64,000 bases of DNA from Hemerocallis citrina. Its lineage: Eukaryota; Streptophyta; Magnoliopsida; Asparagales; Asphodelaceae. The translations under genes were made by a program, and so were the position numbers. Below are positions 1-10,167 of the stretch, piece by piece (position 1 is the first letter of the stretch; the number at the start of each line of letters is the position of its first letter). The notes below the pieces were generated by a model. That model was not told where the DNA came from. It searched no databases and worked only from the letters and a program-made list of their open reading frames with translations. The stretch spans positions 524,001-588,000 of the forward strand of contig JACEHZ010000598.1 in NCBI GenBank assembly GCA_017893485.1, read 5' to 3'.

Positions 1-94
1 CGATTAATTGTTTAAACTTCTTGAAAATCTTAAAGGTTTTACATAATCCTTTAAGATTCTTAGAAATTCTCTATTTAGGGCTAGTTTTACATCA
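1..94 (+). repeat. 3' end of the 5' LTR (chromovirus remnant)
   Basis: These bases match the last ~100 bases of the LTR at 2186-3409 (shared GATTAATTGTTTAAA and GAAATTCTCTATTTAG) and end in ACATCA immediately before the primer binding site. Confidence 0.85.
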
Positions 95-97
95 TTT

Positions 98-109
98 TGG
101 TATCAGAGC
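98..109 (+). other. Primer binding site, initiator tRNA-Met type
   Basis: TGGTATCAGAGC lies three bases after the LTR end. It is the standard plant LTR-retrotransposon primer site complementary to the 3' end of initiator methionine tRNA. Confidence 0.9.
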
Positions 110-361
110 GAAGGTTTTTAAAACCCTAGTTCTTGCATTATTTAGGCTTTATTTTTGCATTCATTTAGAATCGTTTAGAGTCTGTTATTATTTTTTTTCT
201 TTCGTTCTTTTAGGTCATTTCAGATTTATTTATAAAAAAAAGTACACACGACCCCTAGTTTTTCCCTTTTGGTGAATGCGTCTTCGCAGCACCATTCTGA
301 CGAGCCTTTCCTATCCTTCCCAAATCACCCAATTAGAAACCCTAGACCTTCCTGACCTGAA

Positions 362-1389
362 ATGGACAACTCTGATATTTTCGCTACCCTAGCTGCCAAT
401 CAAACAACTCTTGCCAATATCAATCAGAGACTTGAGAAAGTGGAATTAAATCAAACTGTTGTTCCTGAGCTTCATGCTAATCGTCAGATCCCTCAAGGGA
501 ATGTTCATGACGATCGACGTCAAGAACGTGACCTTGACGAACAATATAAGAACGTTAAGGCTGACGTTTCCCATTTTGAAGGCCACATGGAACCCTAAGC
601 ATATCTCGATTGGGTCCATGCCATGGACAATTACTTTGTGTGGTTTGACATGAGCTAAGCCCTGAAGATTAAATTTGTCACAATGAAATTGACGGCTAAA
701 GCTAACAACACTGGACCAATCTTGAACACGCCCGCAGAGGCCGAGGCCTGGCACCCATAGCCACTTGGGAAGCCATGAAAGAGAAGCTTACTGAGAGATG
801 TGCCGTTGTCGTTCCACACCCTATTGCTAGATTCGTGGAACCAACTTTATTAAGGAAGTAAATCCATACAAGAATATGTTGATAAATTTGATGACTTTTT
901 AGGTTCAATGCTTTAGGTAAAGAGAGTGAAGAACAAACTCTCTTTAGGTTCAGGGCTGGATTACGAGCCGATCTAAGGAACGAGCTAATTCATAGAAATG
1001 TGGACTCATTAGCGGTAGCTTATGTTCTTGTCCTCGATATGGATTCCCTTAAAGGAAGTTCCCATTACAAGTCCAGCGATTCGATGTATCATTCCTCCAG
1101 AATGAACCCTCCTGATCCCTCTAGACCTGAGCACGCCTCTCCTCAGTACCCGAATAAGTCTTACCCAAACAAACATACTTTAAATTCCTATCCACTTAGA
1201 AATGACAACACGAGTAAGAATACTGAAAGAGACTATTCTAAGATTGATCCTCTCACTAAGTGCTATAAATGTAAGGGATATGACCATGTTGCTGGCAACT
1301 GTTTCAGCCCAAGTAGGATCAATATAGTAGAGGGTATCGCAGTCATCGCTGATGAGGCCGACAATGAGTTTACCTGTAACCTAATGTAA
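362..1389 (+). pseudogene. Decayed Ty3/gypsy gag with zinc knuckle
   Basis: Gag would form the retrotransposon particle and bind its RNA. The frame opens at the ATG at 362 with a coiled-coil-like stretch. It then hits stops (first at 596-598), while gag-like peptides continue across frames, for example AYLDWVHAMDNYF and the retrotrans_gag-like WEAMKEKL. The last piece (1000-1389) keeps one CCHC knuckle, CYKCKGYDHVAGNC, near 1261-1302. Several frame breaks make it non-coding. The gag-like order (pairing motif, then zinc knuckle) is the usual Ty3/gypsy one. Immediately downstream the element jumps to the integrase tail, so the deletion endpoint lies just after gag. Confidence 0.8.
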
Positions 1390-1457
1390 GTGATGACTTT
1401 GATGAAAAAGAGAATGACCAGTCTCTCAGTTGTATTCAGTGTGTCCAGTCACCTCTA

Positions 1458-2210
1458 TTGAGTATACCTGAGTCACCCATCCTTTTCCAAGTCACTTTGC
1501 AGCCTATAGATTTTATCCATGTGTTAGAACATCCTAGAGTCACAGAGTCTGCACCTACATTTGCATATCACATTCATGATTTGTATAGAGAAATTTTCAA
1601 GGAACTTAATGAGAATAATTTTAACTATAAGTTAATAGCAGATACTAGAAGAAAATTTATAACTTTTGATATTGGTGACGAAGTGATGGTTCGGATTCGT
1701 CTGGAACAGTTTCCAGTTGGACCCGTTAAGAACTTGAATATACGTGCTGCAGGCCCATTTAAGATTCTACATACAATCAATGATAATATCTATGTCGTTG
1801 ACCTTCCTGAAGGTTTTGGCATAAGTAAGACTTTCAATATTGAGGATCTAGTACTTTATGAAGACTCAAAATTCAACCCTAGAAATTTTCTTATAGATGA
1901 GCCTATCCTGCAGCCTAATGGTGGGATTCCCACATTTATCCCTCTACCTGATACTATTCACCTACCGTTAGAAGAATTGAATAATATTTTAGATGATCAG
2001 ATAATCTCTACAAGAGATGGTGGTATGCACAAGTATTTGGTGAGGTGGAAGAACAAGCCGAAGTCGGATGACACTTGCACTGATCGTAAGGGGCTTCCGT
2101 AACTGGATCCAGATCTTTTGGAGCACCATGACAGGATCACTTGTTTTGACTCGATTGGGTCGAGCTTTCTCCCACCCGGAGAAAATGATGAGGACATCAA
2201 TTCTATTTAA
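1458..2210 (+). pseudogene. Integrase C-terminal region and chromodomain
   Basis: The open part (1458-2102) reads as the integrase C-terminal fold (ITFDIGDEVMVRI, then GPFKILHTINDNIYVVDLP) followed by a chromodomain-like end (KYLVRWKNKPKSDDT). The conserved tail continues in another frame after about 2098 (LDPDLLEHHDR, FSHPGEN), so one frameshift is present. It runs into the 3' LTR, as normal for these elements. In the family, the chromodomain directs integration to heterochromatin. The catalytic D,D-E core upstream is missing, so this is a fragment. Confidence 0.85.
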
Positions 2211-3409
2211 TTTAGTATTTTATTTCAGTACCTTATTTGTTTTTTTGGCAGTTATAGCCATTTGTAATCTCTTTTTTGCATTAGAATATTTTTGAGATTT
2301 TCAGAATCTTTTGAGATTTGTATCAAGATTTGTTTTGAGCCTATTTATAGGCTCTGAGATTAATGAGAAAGATATGCCATTCTTGATTAAAAATTATTGT
2401 GTTGAGTTTTGCTCTTCCTGTCTCTTTTTGTGTGATACAATTGAGATCCAATTATTACGGTTTGTGATAAATCCTAATACAATTTTAGGGTTAGTGATTA
2501 ACTCTAAAATCTACCCCCAAATTAAAAATTTCCCAAATAAAATCAACCCAATCCTAATCCTCTTTCATCTCCATCTTCTCCCCTGTCCAGCCCACTCCTG
2601 ACTTCAAAGCCCTACCTCTTACCCGTCTTGTAGCTCCCGACCCCTTCATCCCTTTTACCGACCTTCCTCCAAACCCATCTCCCGACTGCCCTATAAAATC
2701 CTACCTCGTCCTATCATCCCCTACTTCAACCATCTCTCGATCACCTCGTCAGCACCCCGCCGGCTTCCCCATCATCCTGCAGCGCCTCTACATCGACTGC
2801 AGCGCCCTGCACCTCGACGCCCAGATCCCCAGTGACGCCCTCAACAGACTACAGCAGCGACAGCCTGTGCCCAGATCCCCGGTGCGCTGTTTCCCTGTGC
2901 TCCGACCAGACCTCCGGCTCCTTTCCACTCTGCCTCTCGAGCGCCGCACCAGCCTATATCCGCCAGCCCTTGCTTTTGTTGCCCGTGCTCTTGAAGTTGT
3001 TGCTGCCATTGCTATGCTCTTCCGAGATCTGCGCTGAGTTCTTCGAACCCTCGGTATACTCTTTCCAACTTTCAAATATTTGTGTTATACTGCTTTATCA
3101 ATTATCATCTCTATTATATTATCTGATTTGCCTGCCGTCAACAAAAACAATTGAGATTGAGTGTTCCACTTGCTTGATTAGAGTACGAATCAATATTGAA
3201 TATTTTACTTGCTAAGAAAACTTAGGGATTTAATTATTGATTGTTAGAGCTGAATTATTAATTTGGCTTGTTAAACTTAATTCAATTCTTGAAAATCCAT
3301 CAAAACCGATTAATTGTTTAAAATTCTAACTTTGATCCGCATTACATGCCGGTAAAATTAATCCTTAAAGATTCTTGGAAATTCTCTATTTAGAGTTAGT
3401 TTTACATCA
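2186..3409 (+). repeat. 3' LTR, 1,224 bp (chromovirus remnant)
   Basis: Starts TGATGAGG after a purine run (GGAGAAAA) and ends ACATCA, with the standard TG...CA limits. Its last ~100 bases match window positions 1-94. The target duplication cannot be checked because the 5' LTR start is outside the window. Confidence 0.8.
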
Positions 3410-3410
3410 A

Positions 3411-3640
3411 ATAGCCCATAAAATTAGGCCAAAAAGGTGAAATTCATGATTTGTTAAAATCAGCATAAAACGGTGGACTATATCCCACAAAAAAAATGAT
3501 AAAATAGTTAAATTCAAAATTTCTTCGAGATCGGCAAAAAACAATGGACCATAGACCACAACATCTGTTTAAAATGGTGAAATTCGAAATTTCTCAAAAT
3601 CGGCCTATAAAATTAGGTCGATTTTGAAAAATATCTAAAT
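3411..3640 (+). repeat. Short stretch of the ~70-bp degenerate satellite
   Basis: About three diverged units with the elements GGTGAAATTC, AAAATCGGC and GTGGACTATA, clearly related to the long array at 59425-62040. The two occurrences are 56 kb apart, outside the hAT nest on either side. Positions 3641-3862 that follow hold nothing I recognise. Confidence 0.7.
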
Positions 3641-3862
3641 TTGACTATTTTGTGGACACCAACCGTTTAGGTAATTAGGTTAACCCAATATGAAGAGGTG
3701 TGTCGGACTCGGTCGGCGATGTGTCCAAATGATCTTCGTTGGGGATCTATCATTATCTGATATGAAGACATAAAAGCGACTGGAAGGATAGGTGGTTGGG
3801 TAAGGAGAGTGTTACTTAGAGTTTGTAGGTTTAGCGATGACTGTTGAATATTTAATCCAAAC

Positions 3863-4612
3863 ATCTGATCTGCTGTTGCTTGTCTATGACATTATAACTT
3901 AATAAATTATGATCCATCACTTGGTAATTGAATCTAAACTCTAATTGTTTAAACCTATACATTCGATCTGCTGTTGCTCGTCTATCTATATAATAAAATA
4001 CAAAGAAAGCTATCAAGTGGCTCTCCTTCAATTGAAACAAAATTAATGGTTCAGATTTACTCTCCCAAAACATATTTTCCCTCCAAAAAGTCCCCCCCCC
4101 CCCCCAAAACTCAAATTCAAATCTCCACCAAAACAACTTCTTTATTTATTTAATTATTTCTCTCTCTCTCCCTCTCTCTCTCATTCTCTTTCTATTTACT
4201 TAGAAATTTAGATTTCCAGATTTCAGATTTGTAAATTTTCAGATTTTTTATGTGTTTTTTTATTGCTCATGTTACATTGAAAATATCAAATATCTCCTCA
4301 GTAGTTAAATTTCATCATTTTTCACCCTCAAAGTTCTAAGAAGTCGGATTTTATACCCCCATTTATAATTATTTTTCATCACATACTAATAAAACATGGA
4401 CTTTTATTTACAACTAATTATTAGTATACTATTCAAACTTGAGCTACATAATTGTTGTTTTAATGTTTACAAGGCTTTTCATATGCTGTATCGTTCCGAA
4501 GACGTGCCGTAGGCATGTGCCCACGGGCAAATCTAGTAACACTATAACTTACTAAATTATGATCCATCAATTAGTAATTGAATGTAAACTCTAATTGTTT
4601 AAACCTATAATT
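3863..4612 (+). repeat. Tandem ~97-bp duplication; second copy split by a Helitron
   Basis: Unit A (3863-3958) runs from ATCTGATCTGCTGTTGCTTG to TTTAAACCTATA. Unit B has its first part at 3959-3984 and the remainder at 4537-4612, ending in the same TTTAAACCTATA. The Helitron at 3985-4536 sits exactly between the two halves of unit B, so unit A is an intact paralogous empty site. Confidence 0.85.
3985..4536 (+). mobile_element. Non-autonomous Helitron, 552 bp
   Basis: Begins TCTATATAATAAAA, a typical plant Helitron 5' end, and ends CTAG after a short hairpin (TGCCC-AC-GGGCA). It is inserted between host A (3984) and T (4537) with no target duplication, as expected for Helitrons. The empty site in unit A confirms both ends to the base. 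It has no coding capacity and contains a 14-C run (4092-4105) and a CT-rich tract near 4160. Confidence 0.9.
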
Positions 4613-4678
4613 AGACTACTGCCATGTGGTGTATGTCACTAATTATTATATGACCAAATATATGTAGAATTAAAATTA

Positions 4679-4869
4679 GAGCAATCTTCCATTGCAAACG
4701 CTAGATTGCCAATGACGGGTTAAGGGGTTAGCACATTTGCAAACGCTAGCTAGTAGCGTTTGCAAATGTGCTAACCCCTTAACCCGTCATTGGCAATGAC
4801 AGTATTAAAAATGAACCCGTTTTTGCACTTTTGCAAACACTACCGTACGTTTGCAATGGAAGATTCCCC
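4679..4869. mobile_element. Foldback MITE, Harbinger-like (TTA target duplication)
   Basis: Outer terminal repeats GAGCAATCTTCCATTGC and its counterpart GCAATGGAAGATTCCCC are flanked by TTA on both sides (4676-4678, 4870-4872), the PIF/Harbinger target signature. Inside is a perfect 44-bp inverted repeat (arms 4705-4748 and 4754-4797) around a 5-base loop. No coding capacity. Confidence 0.75.
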
Positions 4870-5072
4870 TTAAAATTATTATATTTATTATTGGTATATT
4901 TTTTCTTATAACTACCTTGTCTCTGTGCTTGTCATTGGCAATGACGGGTTTAAAAATGAACCCGTTTTTGCACTTTTGCGAAGACTATACGTTTGCAATG
5001 GAAGGTTTCCCTTAAATTTATTATATTTATTAATGGTATATTTTTTCTTATAACTACCTTATCTCTGTGCTT
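4792..5072 (+). repeat. Tandem duplication of ~140 bp: MITE right end plus flank
   Basis: The right half of the MITE and about 60 bases of flank, ending ACCTTGTCTCTGTGCTTG, are repeated directly (break near 4931). The second copy therefore looks like a half MITE without its left end. The copies differ at roughly a tenth of positions. Confidence 0.8.
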
Positions 5073-5460
5073 GTGTTGTACTGCGTATCTTTCTCCTGTT
5101 TCATTGTAGATCATTAGTTATGCATCCCTTGAGAAAAGGCCATCCCGTAATGGTCCCCCCAAAAAAGGCCATTCGTAGACTGTTTTCCTTCTCTTTGGAT
5201 GTATTTTCGCTATGTTGCACTTAACACAATGTTGAGTTTCACTACCATACAAGATGGAGGACATGCCTGTTCAATTATTTATGGATATTTGTTATCTAGC
5301 ATCTTTATGAAAGGAAATTAGTCTCTATCATTTTTTTATTTTTATTTTTAAAATTTTGCACCAGGTCTTTCTAATTTTAAGCATATCTAATATAAAATTC
5401 TATGGGTCATTGTTTTATTATTTTCCGAACTTAACTAAAACAAATTGATTTTTGGATCAG
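5073..5460 (+). other. 3' part of intron before the CPSF30 terminal exon
   Basis: AT-rich non-coding sequence ending in a splice acceptor (TTTTTGGATCAG) at 5460. No earlier CPSF30 exon was found between 3410 and 5460, so the intron is likely long and filled with transposons, or the exon is detached from its gene. Confidence 0.6.
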
Positions 5461-6282
5461 GCGATGCTCATAGCTGCTGAATCTAAGCGCGAAGAGGAAA
5501 AGGCCAAAGGAGTGAGCACTGATGATGCAGCCGACAACCATGACATTGTCTTATTTGAGGACAATGAAGAAGAGGAGGAAGAAGAGAGTGAAGAAGAGGA
5601 TGATGGCATGATGGGTCTGTCTGCTCAAGGGAGAGGAAGGGGAAGAGGAGGGATGATGTGGCAACCTCACATGCCGCTCGCACGTGGTGCACGACCACTG
5701 CTCCGGGGCTTTCCTCCTGTTATGATGGGTCCCGATGGCTTTGGGTACCCCGATGGCTTTGGCACGCCCGACATCTTTGGTGTTCCTCGAGGAATGTTCC
5801 CTCCATACGGCCCGAGATTTCCTGGCAATTTTGGTGGGGCTGGGATGATGTTCCCAGGCCGCACCCCTCAACCTGGAGCTGTCTTCCCAATGGGTGGCCT
5901 GGGATTGATGATGGGTAATGCTGGGCCTCGTGGCCCTTTCATGGGAGGAGGAATGGCTGGACTTGCTCGACCTGGTCGTCCAATGGGGGTGTCTTCGTTC
6001 GGCCATGCACCAGCACCACCGTCCCATAACCGAATTGTCAAGAGGGACCCAATTCAGAGGAGGCCGACAGAGCAATCACCGGCTGTAGAGAATGGTGGTG
6101 GTGGCCAAAATGAAAATTTTGGAATGAGAAGTGGAATTCAGGAGAATGACGAGAGCGAGAGTGAGGATGAAGCGGCGCCAAGGAGAACTAGGTATGGGGA
6201 GGGTAAGAAGAAGCATCGGGAACTTGAGGGTGAAGCAGCAGCTGGGTCAGACCAATGGGAGACAACACTTCAGAATCAATGA
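5461..6282 (+). CDS. CPSF30: CPSF30-like protein, terminal exon (C-terminal region)
   Basis: C-terminal exon of the plant cleavage and polyadenylation specificity factor 30-kDa subunit, long form. The full protein has CCCH zinc fingers that bind pre-mRNA at poly(A) sites and a YTH domain that reads m6A; both lie in upstream exons not seen here. The exon is open for 273 codons. In order: IAAESKREEEKAKGV, matching my memory of the Arabidopsis protein just after its YTH domain; an acidic run (5554-5610); an RGRGRGG patch (~5629-5656); a long Met/Gly/Pro-rich low-complexity region (5657-6030); and an SESEDEA..RR tail rich in basic and acidic residues (~6145-6220). The start is the splice acceptor at 5460, not an ATG. 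The intact frame argues for a functional exon. Confidence 0.85.
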   Translation, partial: AMLIAAESKREEEKAKGVSTDDAADNHDIVLFEDNEEEEEEESEEEDDGMMGLSAQGRGRGRGGMMWQPHMPLARGARPLLRGFPPVMMGPDGFGYPDGFGTPDIFGVPRGMFPPYGPRFPGNFGGAGMMFPGRTPQPGAVFPMGGLGLMMGNAGPRGPFMGGGMAGLARPGRPMGVSSFGHAPAPPSHNRIVKRDPIQRRPTEQSPAVENGGGGQNENFGMRSGIQENDESESEDEAAPRRTRYGEGKKKHRELEGEAAAGSDQWETTLQNQ

Positions 6283-6786
6283 GAAGTTTTCAGTTGGAAT
6301 ACTTCACTTATGCATGTGGTTTTCTTTTGTAGACTTTATCCAAACAGTTGATTTGATTTTGAGTGTAGGGGAGAAGATCAATTATGGGTTCCTGACTACT
6401 GAGAAATTGGGATGCGTTTCCCTCCAATAGTTAAATGTAGTAGTTGTGCATATCATCTATCAGATGGATTTTTTTTCCCGAGGGTTAACTCTGTACATTG
6501 TATCCTAAAAATATGGGGTTTTGACATTTTGTACACACTACCTCAGCGTGTAGTTTTGACAGTCGTGGCAGTCATACATGATCTGTTACAAAGAAATTGT
6601 CATTTTTACTATTTTCAATTTTTGCATACCCTCCTATTGGATGGCACCATCATAAGCTTAAATATTTACACGAATCTTTTCTGGGTTATAACCGGAACCT
6701 CTGTTTTTCTGCGTCCATCTTTTGTTTGTCTACTACTTGTTATGAATCTAAACAAAGCAGTTCTGATAAACCCGGGAAAAAAGATA
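6283..6786 (+). other. CPSF30 3' UTR / downstream flank
   Basis: T-rich non-coding sequence after the CPSF30 stop, ending at the target duplication of the hAT nest. The hAT insertion is only about 510 bases past the stop, so it lies in or just after the 3' UTR. The poly(A) site was not located. Confidence 0.5.
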
Positions 6787-6817
6787 GTTGGATGCAATGG
6801 CGGATGCACATATGGCT

Positions 6818-6841
6818 CAGGGTGAGCGGCCGCTCACCCTG
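6818..6841. repeat. Perfect 24-bp palindrome near the left hAT end
   Basis: Reads CAGGGTGAGCGG followed by its exact reverse complement, centred on a GCGGCCGC octamer, 24 bases from the terminus. Subterminal palindromic sites are common transposase-binding features in hAT elements; that role is inferred here. Confidence 0.7.
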
Positions 6842-6854
6842 AAATTGGCCAGCC

Positions 6855-7372
6855 CCCTTATATAGGCCCAAGCCCATAATTTTATGCTCCCCCTGAACTT
6901 GGCCCAGATACTCTCCCGCTCCAATTTTTGGCCCAAGCCCAACCGATATGCATACACCCGCTCATCTTTTTCATCTGTTTCCTCTTCTTCTTCTTCGCTT
7001 CTTTTTCAATCTCCTCCCGTTCGAAACCCTAGCTCTCAATCCAACTATCCAAGCTCTTAATTCCAAACCTCCAAATATTCTCTACTCCATTTTTCTAGCT
7101 CCCAACTGCGACGCACTGACGCCGATGCCGTCTCCCGTTCTCCTCTGAATTTGCAAACCCTAGCTCCCATTCCCAATCCAAACCCCCAATTCCAAATCTT
7201 TTCTCATCTTCTCAACCCGACTATTCTCATCTTCACTGCTCCTCCCAAGTCCCAAATCCCAATATGGAATCTGCGACGACGACTCATGTTCTCCTTCAAT
7301 CTCTCATTCTTCGCCTCTATTTGATGGAATTCTTGGATGGGATTTTTTTGCAAAAGAACTGAGCTCTTACAG
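6855..7372 (+). promoter_or_regulatory. TATA box and non-coding first exon inside hAT left end
   Basis: TTATATAGG (~6857-6865) is followed by a CT-rich leader with AAACCCTAG telo-box-like motifs (near 7023 and 7153) and ends at a good donor, ACAG|GTAATA (7372/7373). The arrangement looks like a promoter plus untranslated first exon with a leader intron, either of the hAT transposase gene or of a captured host gene. Short ATG frames in it are not conserved-looking. Confidence 0.5.
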
Positions 7373-7659
7373 GTAATACCTGACAATCATGTTTAATTTT
7401 GTTTATAAGTTTTGATTATTTTGAAAAGCATGGCTTGTTGTAATCTGATTTTTCGGCTTGGCCAAGTAGGTTAATTGCTTGCTATTTGGGTTTAGTGAAT
7501 TTCTGTCTGTTAACATCACAAGCTCTAAGTAGCGGAGTGACATAATTATATCCTGGCCATTAGACTAACAAATGTGTTCAGTCTAATTTAGGATTATTTA
7601 GTGCTTTAAGGTTTGATCATGCTTGCTAGTTTATTGATGAAAACTTGAAATGTTAAGGT

Positions 7660-7960
7660 TGCGTTTGGATAGTTGTTTTGAAAACAGTTTTCTGAAAAGA
7701 ATTTTCTGAAAACTGTTTTCTGAAAATGAGAGTGTAAAAGCTGTTCGGTAATAATTTTTTCTGAAAAATGTTTTTTGAAAATGAGAGTGTAAAAGCTGTT
7801 TGGTAATAATTTTTTTTGAAAATAGTTTTTTGAAAATGAGAGTATAAAATGCGCTTGGTAAACCAAAAAATTTGAAATATTCTTAAAAATAGTTATTGGA
7901 TAATGAGCTTATAAAAGGTGTTTGGGTATAAAATTAAATTCTCAAATTAATAGAAGTATA
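7660..7960 (+). repeat. Short tandem repeat, ~58-bp units
   Basis: Three to four diverged units containing TGAAAATGAGAGTGTAAAAG and TTTGGTAATAATTTT, opening with TTGCGTTTGGATAG. A related end (CTATCCAAACACC, 35084-35096) occurs in reverse orientation, suggesting a shared small transposon family. Confidence 0.6.
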
Positions 7961-8552
7961 GTTTTTCTGACAATGAGATTATAAACGGCGTATGTTTAAT
8001 CAATTTGCATTAGTTTTCTTCTGAAGTTTTTTTTTCCCTGCAGTTACAGAGCAAAGTTTTTTTTTTGAGGTAAAAGGTGGAATAATGCCACCCTGTTTCA
8101 TTAATAAGAAGTTAATAAAACAACCCCGATGTACCGGGAGAGAAACAAAAGTACATAGCAGAAAACAAAATACAGTGCAGGAAATAAAACATAAACCCCA
8201 AACAAAACCCTGCGGGGTGGGTCTAATCCTCCATACATCAAAACCAATCAGGAGTACAGTAGGCCAGAAACAAATTTGCAGAGACTGTAGCTATTGGGAG
8301 TCTGATGAATATGGGTGGTGCCGTCCCTCAGTCCAGTGTCGGCCCAAAGTCTACCTCCTCATCATCAAACTCCTCCACCTGGAAGACTCTGGCAATCCTC
8401 CCTCTTGCTCTTGTGGCAGCAGCTGTAGCCCAAAAAGAGGTAAGATGCATGATATGAGTAAGGTTACCAGACATACTACTACATGAAGCACGAAAATAAA
8501 AGTTGTTTCTGTCAAGCCATAACACCCATGTAGTTGCTGTAATGGCAATGTA

Positions 8553-10162
8553 TCACGCATCCTTCATTTCGTAGCGAATCGATGCGAATTTGGGACCGAT
8601 CCACAAATCCTCATAATCGTTGGGGTAGTCACTTGTACTTAGGGCTCTTAAAACCTCTACCACAGTCGCCTTACTCCTTGGGCATTGAATAAAAAGATGA
8701 TTCAGGGTCTCCGTATGTAAGTTACAGAACCCGCAGGCAGTCGCAATCTGGGGTTGTCTTTTGGCCAGGTTCTCTCTCGTAAGGATTGCATTATTGAGCA
8801 CTAGACAGAGGAAGACTCTGACCTTTAGTGGTGCTTTCGCCTTCCACAGCACCTGTGCCCAGCTGGGTCGGCATCCCCGGAAGTGAATGCAATGATACAG
8901 GGATCTGACCGTGAAAGCTCCCTTGGTCTCTAATCCCCATCGCAGCTGGTCTGGTCCCTGGGCGCACATCGTCCCGGTCCGTGTGATGTGTGTTTGCAGT
9001 TCTAGCAGTTGTTGTTGTAGACCTTGGGTAAGAGCTCCTTGAAATGTCGGTCTTCAATTTCCCCTCTTCCAGGTCTCTGCCACAGAAATATTAGGTCGAT
9101 TCGTTTTGGCAAACAGCTCCGGGAAGGTGTCTTTCAGTGTATGAGCATCACACCACTTATCCCACCAGAATCTTGTTGACCGTCCATTTCCGATATTCGA
9201 TGTAACTGCTGAGTTGAACGGTCCACTTGCTTTGGTGATTCCTTTCCAAAAACGGGAGACCTTAGCCCCTACTCGAAAGCTCAGGCTTCTCATACCTTTT
9301 TTTCGTAGGTATGGTTGAATGAAATCCTGCCAGCCTTCCCCACCGTGGTGGAAAACCTTCCACCATCATTTTTCCAAGAGGGCAAGATTCATATCTCTAA
9401 GGTCGATGATGCCTAGTCCTCCATGCTTTTTTTTCATGCAGGCAATACTCCATTTGATCAGGTGGTACCCTTCCCTATTCGAATCTGCCCATTTCCAAAG
9501 GAATCTTTTACGGATTCGGTCAATTCTTTGGATAACCCACTTTGGAAGCTCAAAAAAGGACATGTAGTAAATGGGCAGATTAGACAATACCGAGTTAATG
9601 AGTATCACTCTGCCTCCTAGTGATAGCAATTTTCCTTTCCACCCAGACAGTTTGTCCTCCACCCTATCTATTATTGGCAACCAGTCCGACTTAGTGAGTT
9701 TTCCTGGTCTGAGTGGGAGCCCTAAATATTTAATTGGAAACTCATTCGTCATACAATTTAGTATGGTGGCATGTTCCCGGGCTTCTTCATCAGAGAGAGT
9801 AATGGAAATCAGTGCACTCTTGTAAAAATTTATCCGGAGACCTGACCATGCTTCAAAACAGTAGAGGGCCCCTTTAAAGCAGACTGTTTCTGACCTGGTC
9901 CCATTCCCAAATAGTAGGGTGTCATCAGCATATTGGAGAATCGTGCACCCTTGAATGGAGGTGCTACTGGCCACCGGCTTAATCCAACCTTTTCTCCGAC
10001 AATTATCTAGCATTCCCCTTAGCACATCTGCTATAATAGTGAACAAAAGTGGAGATAACGGATCCCCTTGCCGGAGTCCCTTCTTGCAGGGAAATGATGG
10101 ACCTGGCCGCCCATTCACCGCTATTGCTGTTTTACCAGTCTGTAGATATTGTTTGATCCATC
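8553..10162 (-). pseudogene. L1 ORF2 fragment: RT palm/thumb, C-terminal zinc region
   Basis: On the minus strand it carries the RT motifs KKGLRQGDPLSPLLF and YADDTLLFG (catalytic Asp pair), the plant-L1 blocks FPIKYLGLPLRPGKL and GGRVILINSVLSNLP, then (in other frames) the zf-RVT-like region with a CGFCNLHTETLNHLFIQC knuckle near 8690-8760. Frame breaks lie around 9300-9366 and 9000. It continues the RT begun at 14481-13955; the two parts were separated by the solo LTR. Not expressed as an active enzyme. Confidence 0.9.
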
Positions 10163-10167
10163 TTACC

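Larger units (their letters stand above)
1..3409 (+). mobile_element. Internally deleted Ty3/gypsy chromovirus remnant
   Basis: A Ty3/gypsy LTR retrotransposon in + orientation whose 5' LTR is cut by the window edge. In order: 5' LTR end (1-94), tRNA-iMet primer binding site (98-109), decayed gag with one zinc knuckle (362-1389), then directly the integrase C-terminus with chromodomain (1458-2210), and a complete 3' LTR (2186-3409). Protease, reverse transcriptase, RNase H and the integrase core are absent; only about 70 bases separate gag from the integrase tail. The chromodomain places it among chromoviruses. It cannot move on its own. It probably lies in the intron before the CPSF30 exon at 5461, but upstream exons are outside the window. 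Confidence 0.85.

Noticed and set aside
98..109. Possible tRNA gene at the tRNA-like primer sites (also 25008 and 31226)
   Set aside because: Only the 12-17 bases complementary to a tRNA 3' end are present; no tRNA body or box A/B.
5483..6075. Minus-strand frames over the CPSF30 exon
   Set aside because: Reverse-strand shadows of a low-complexity coding exon.
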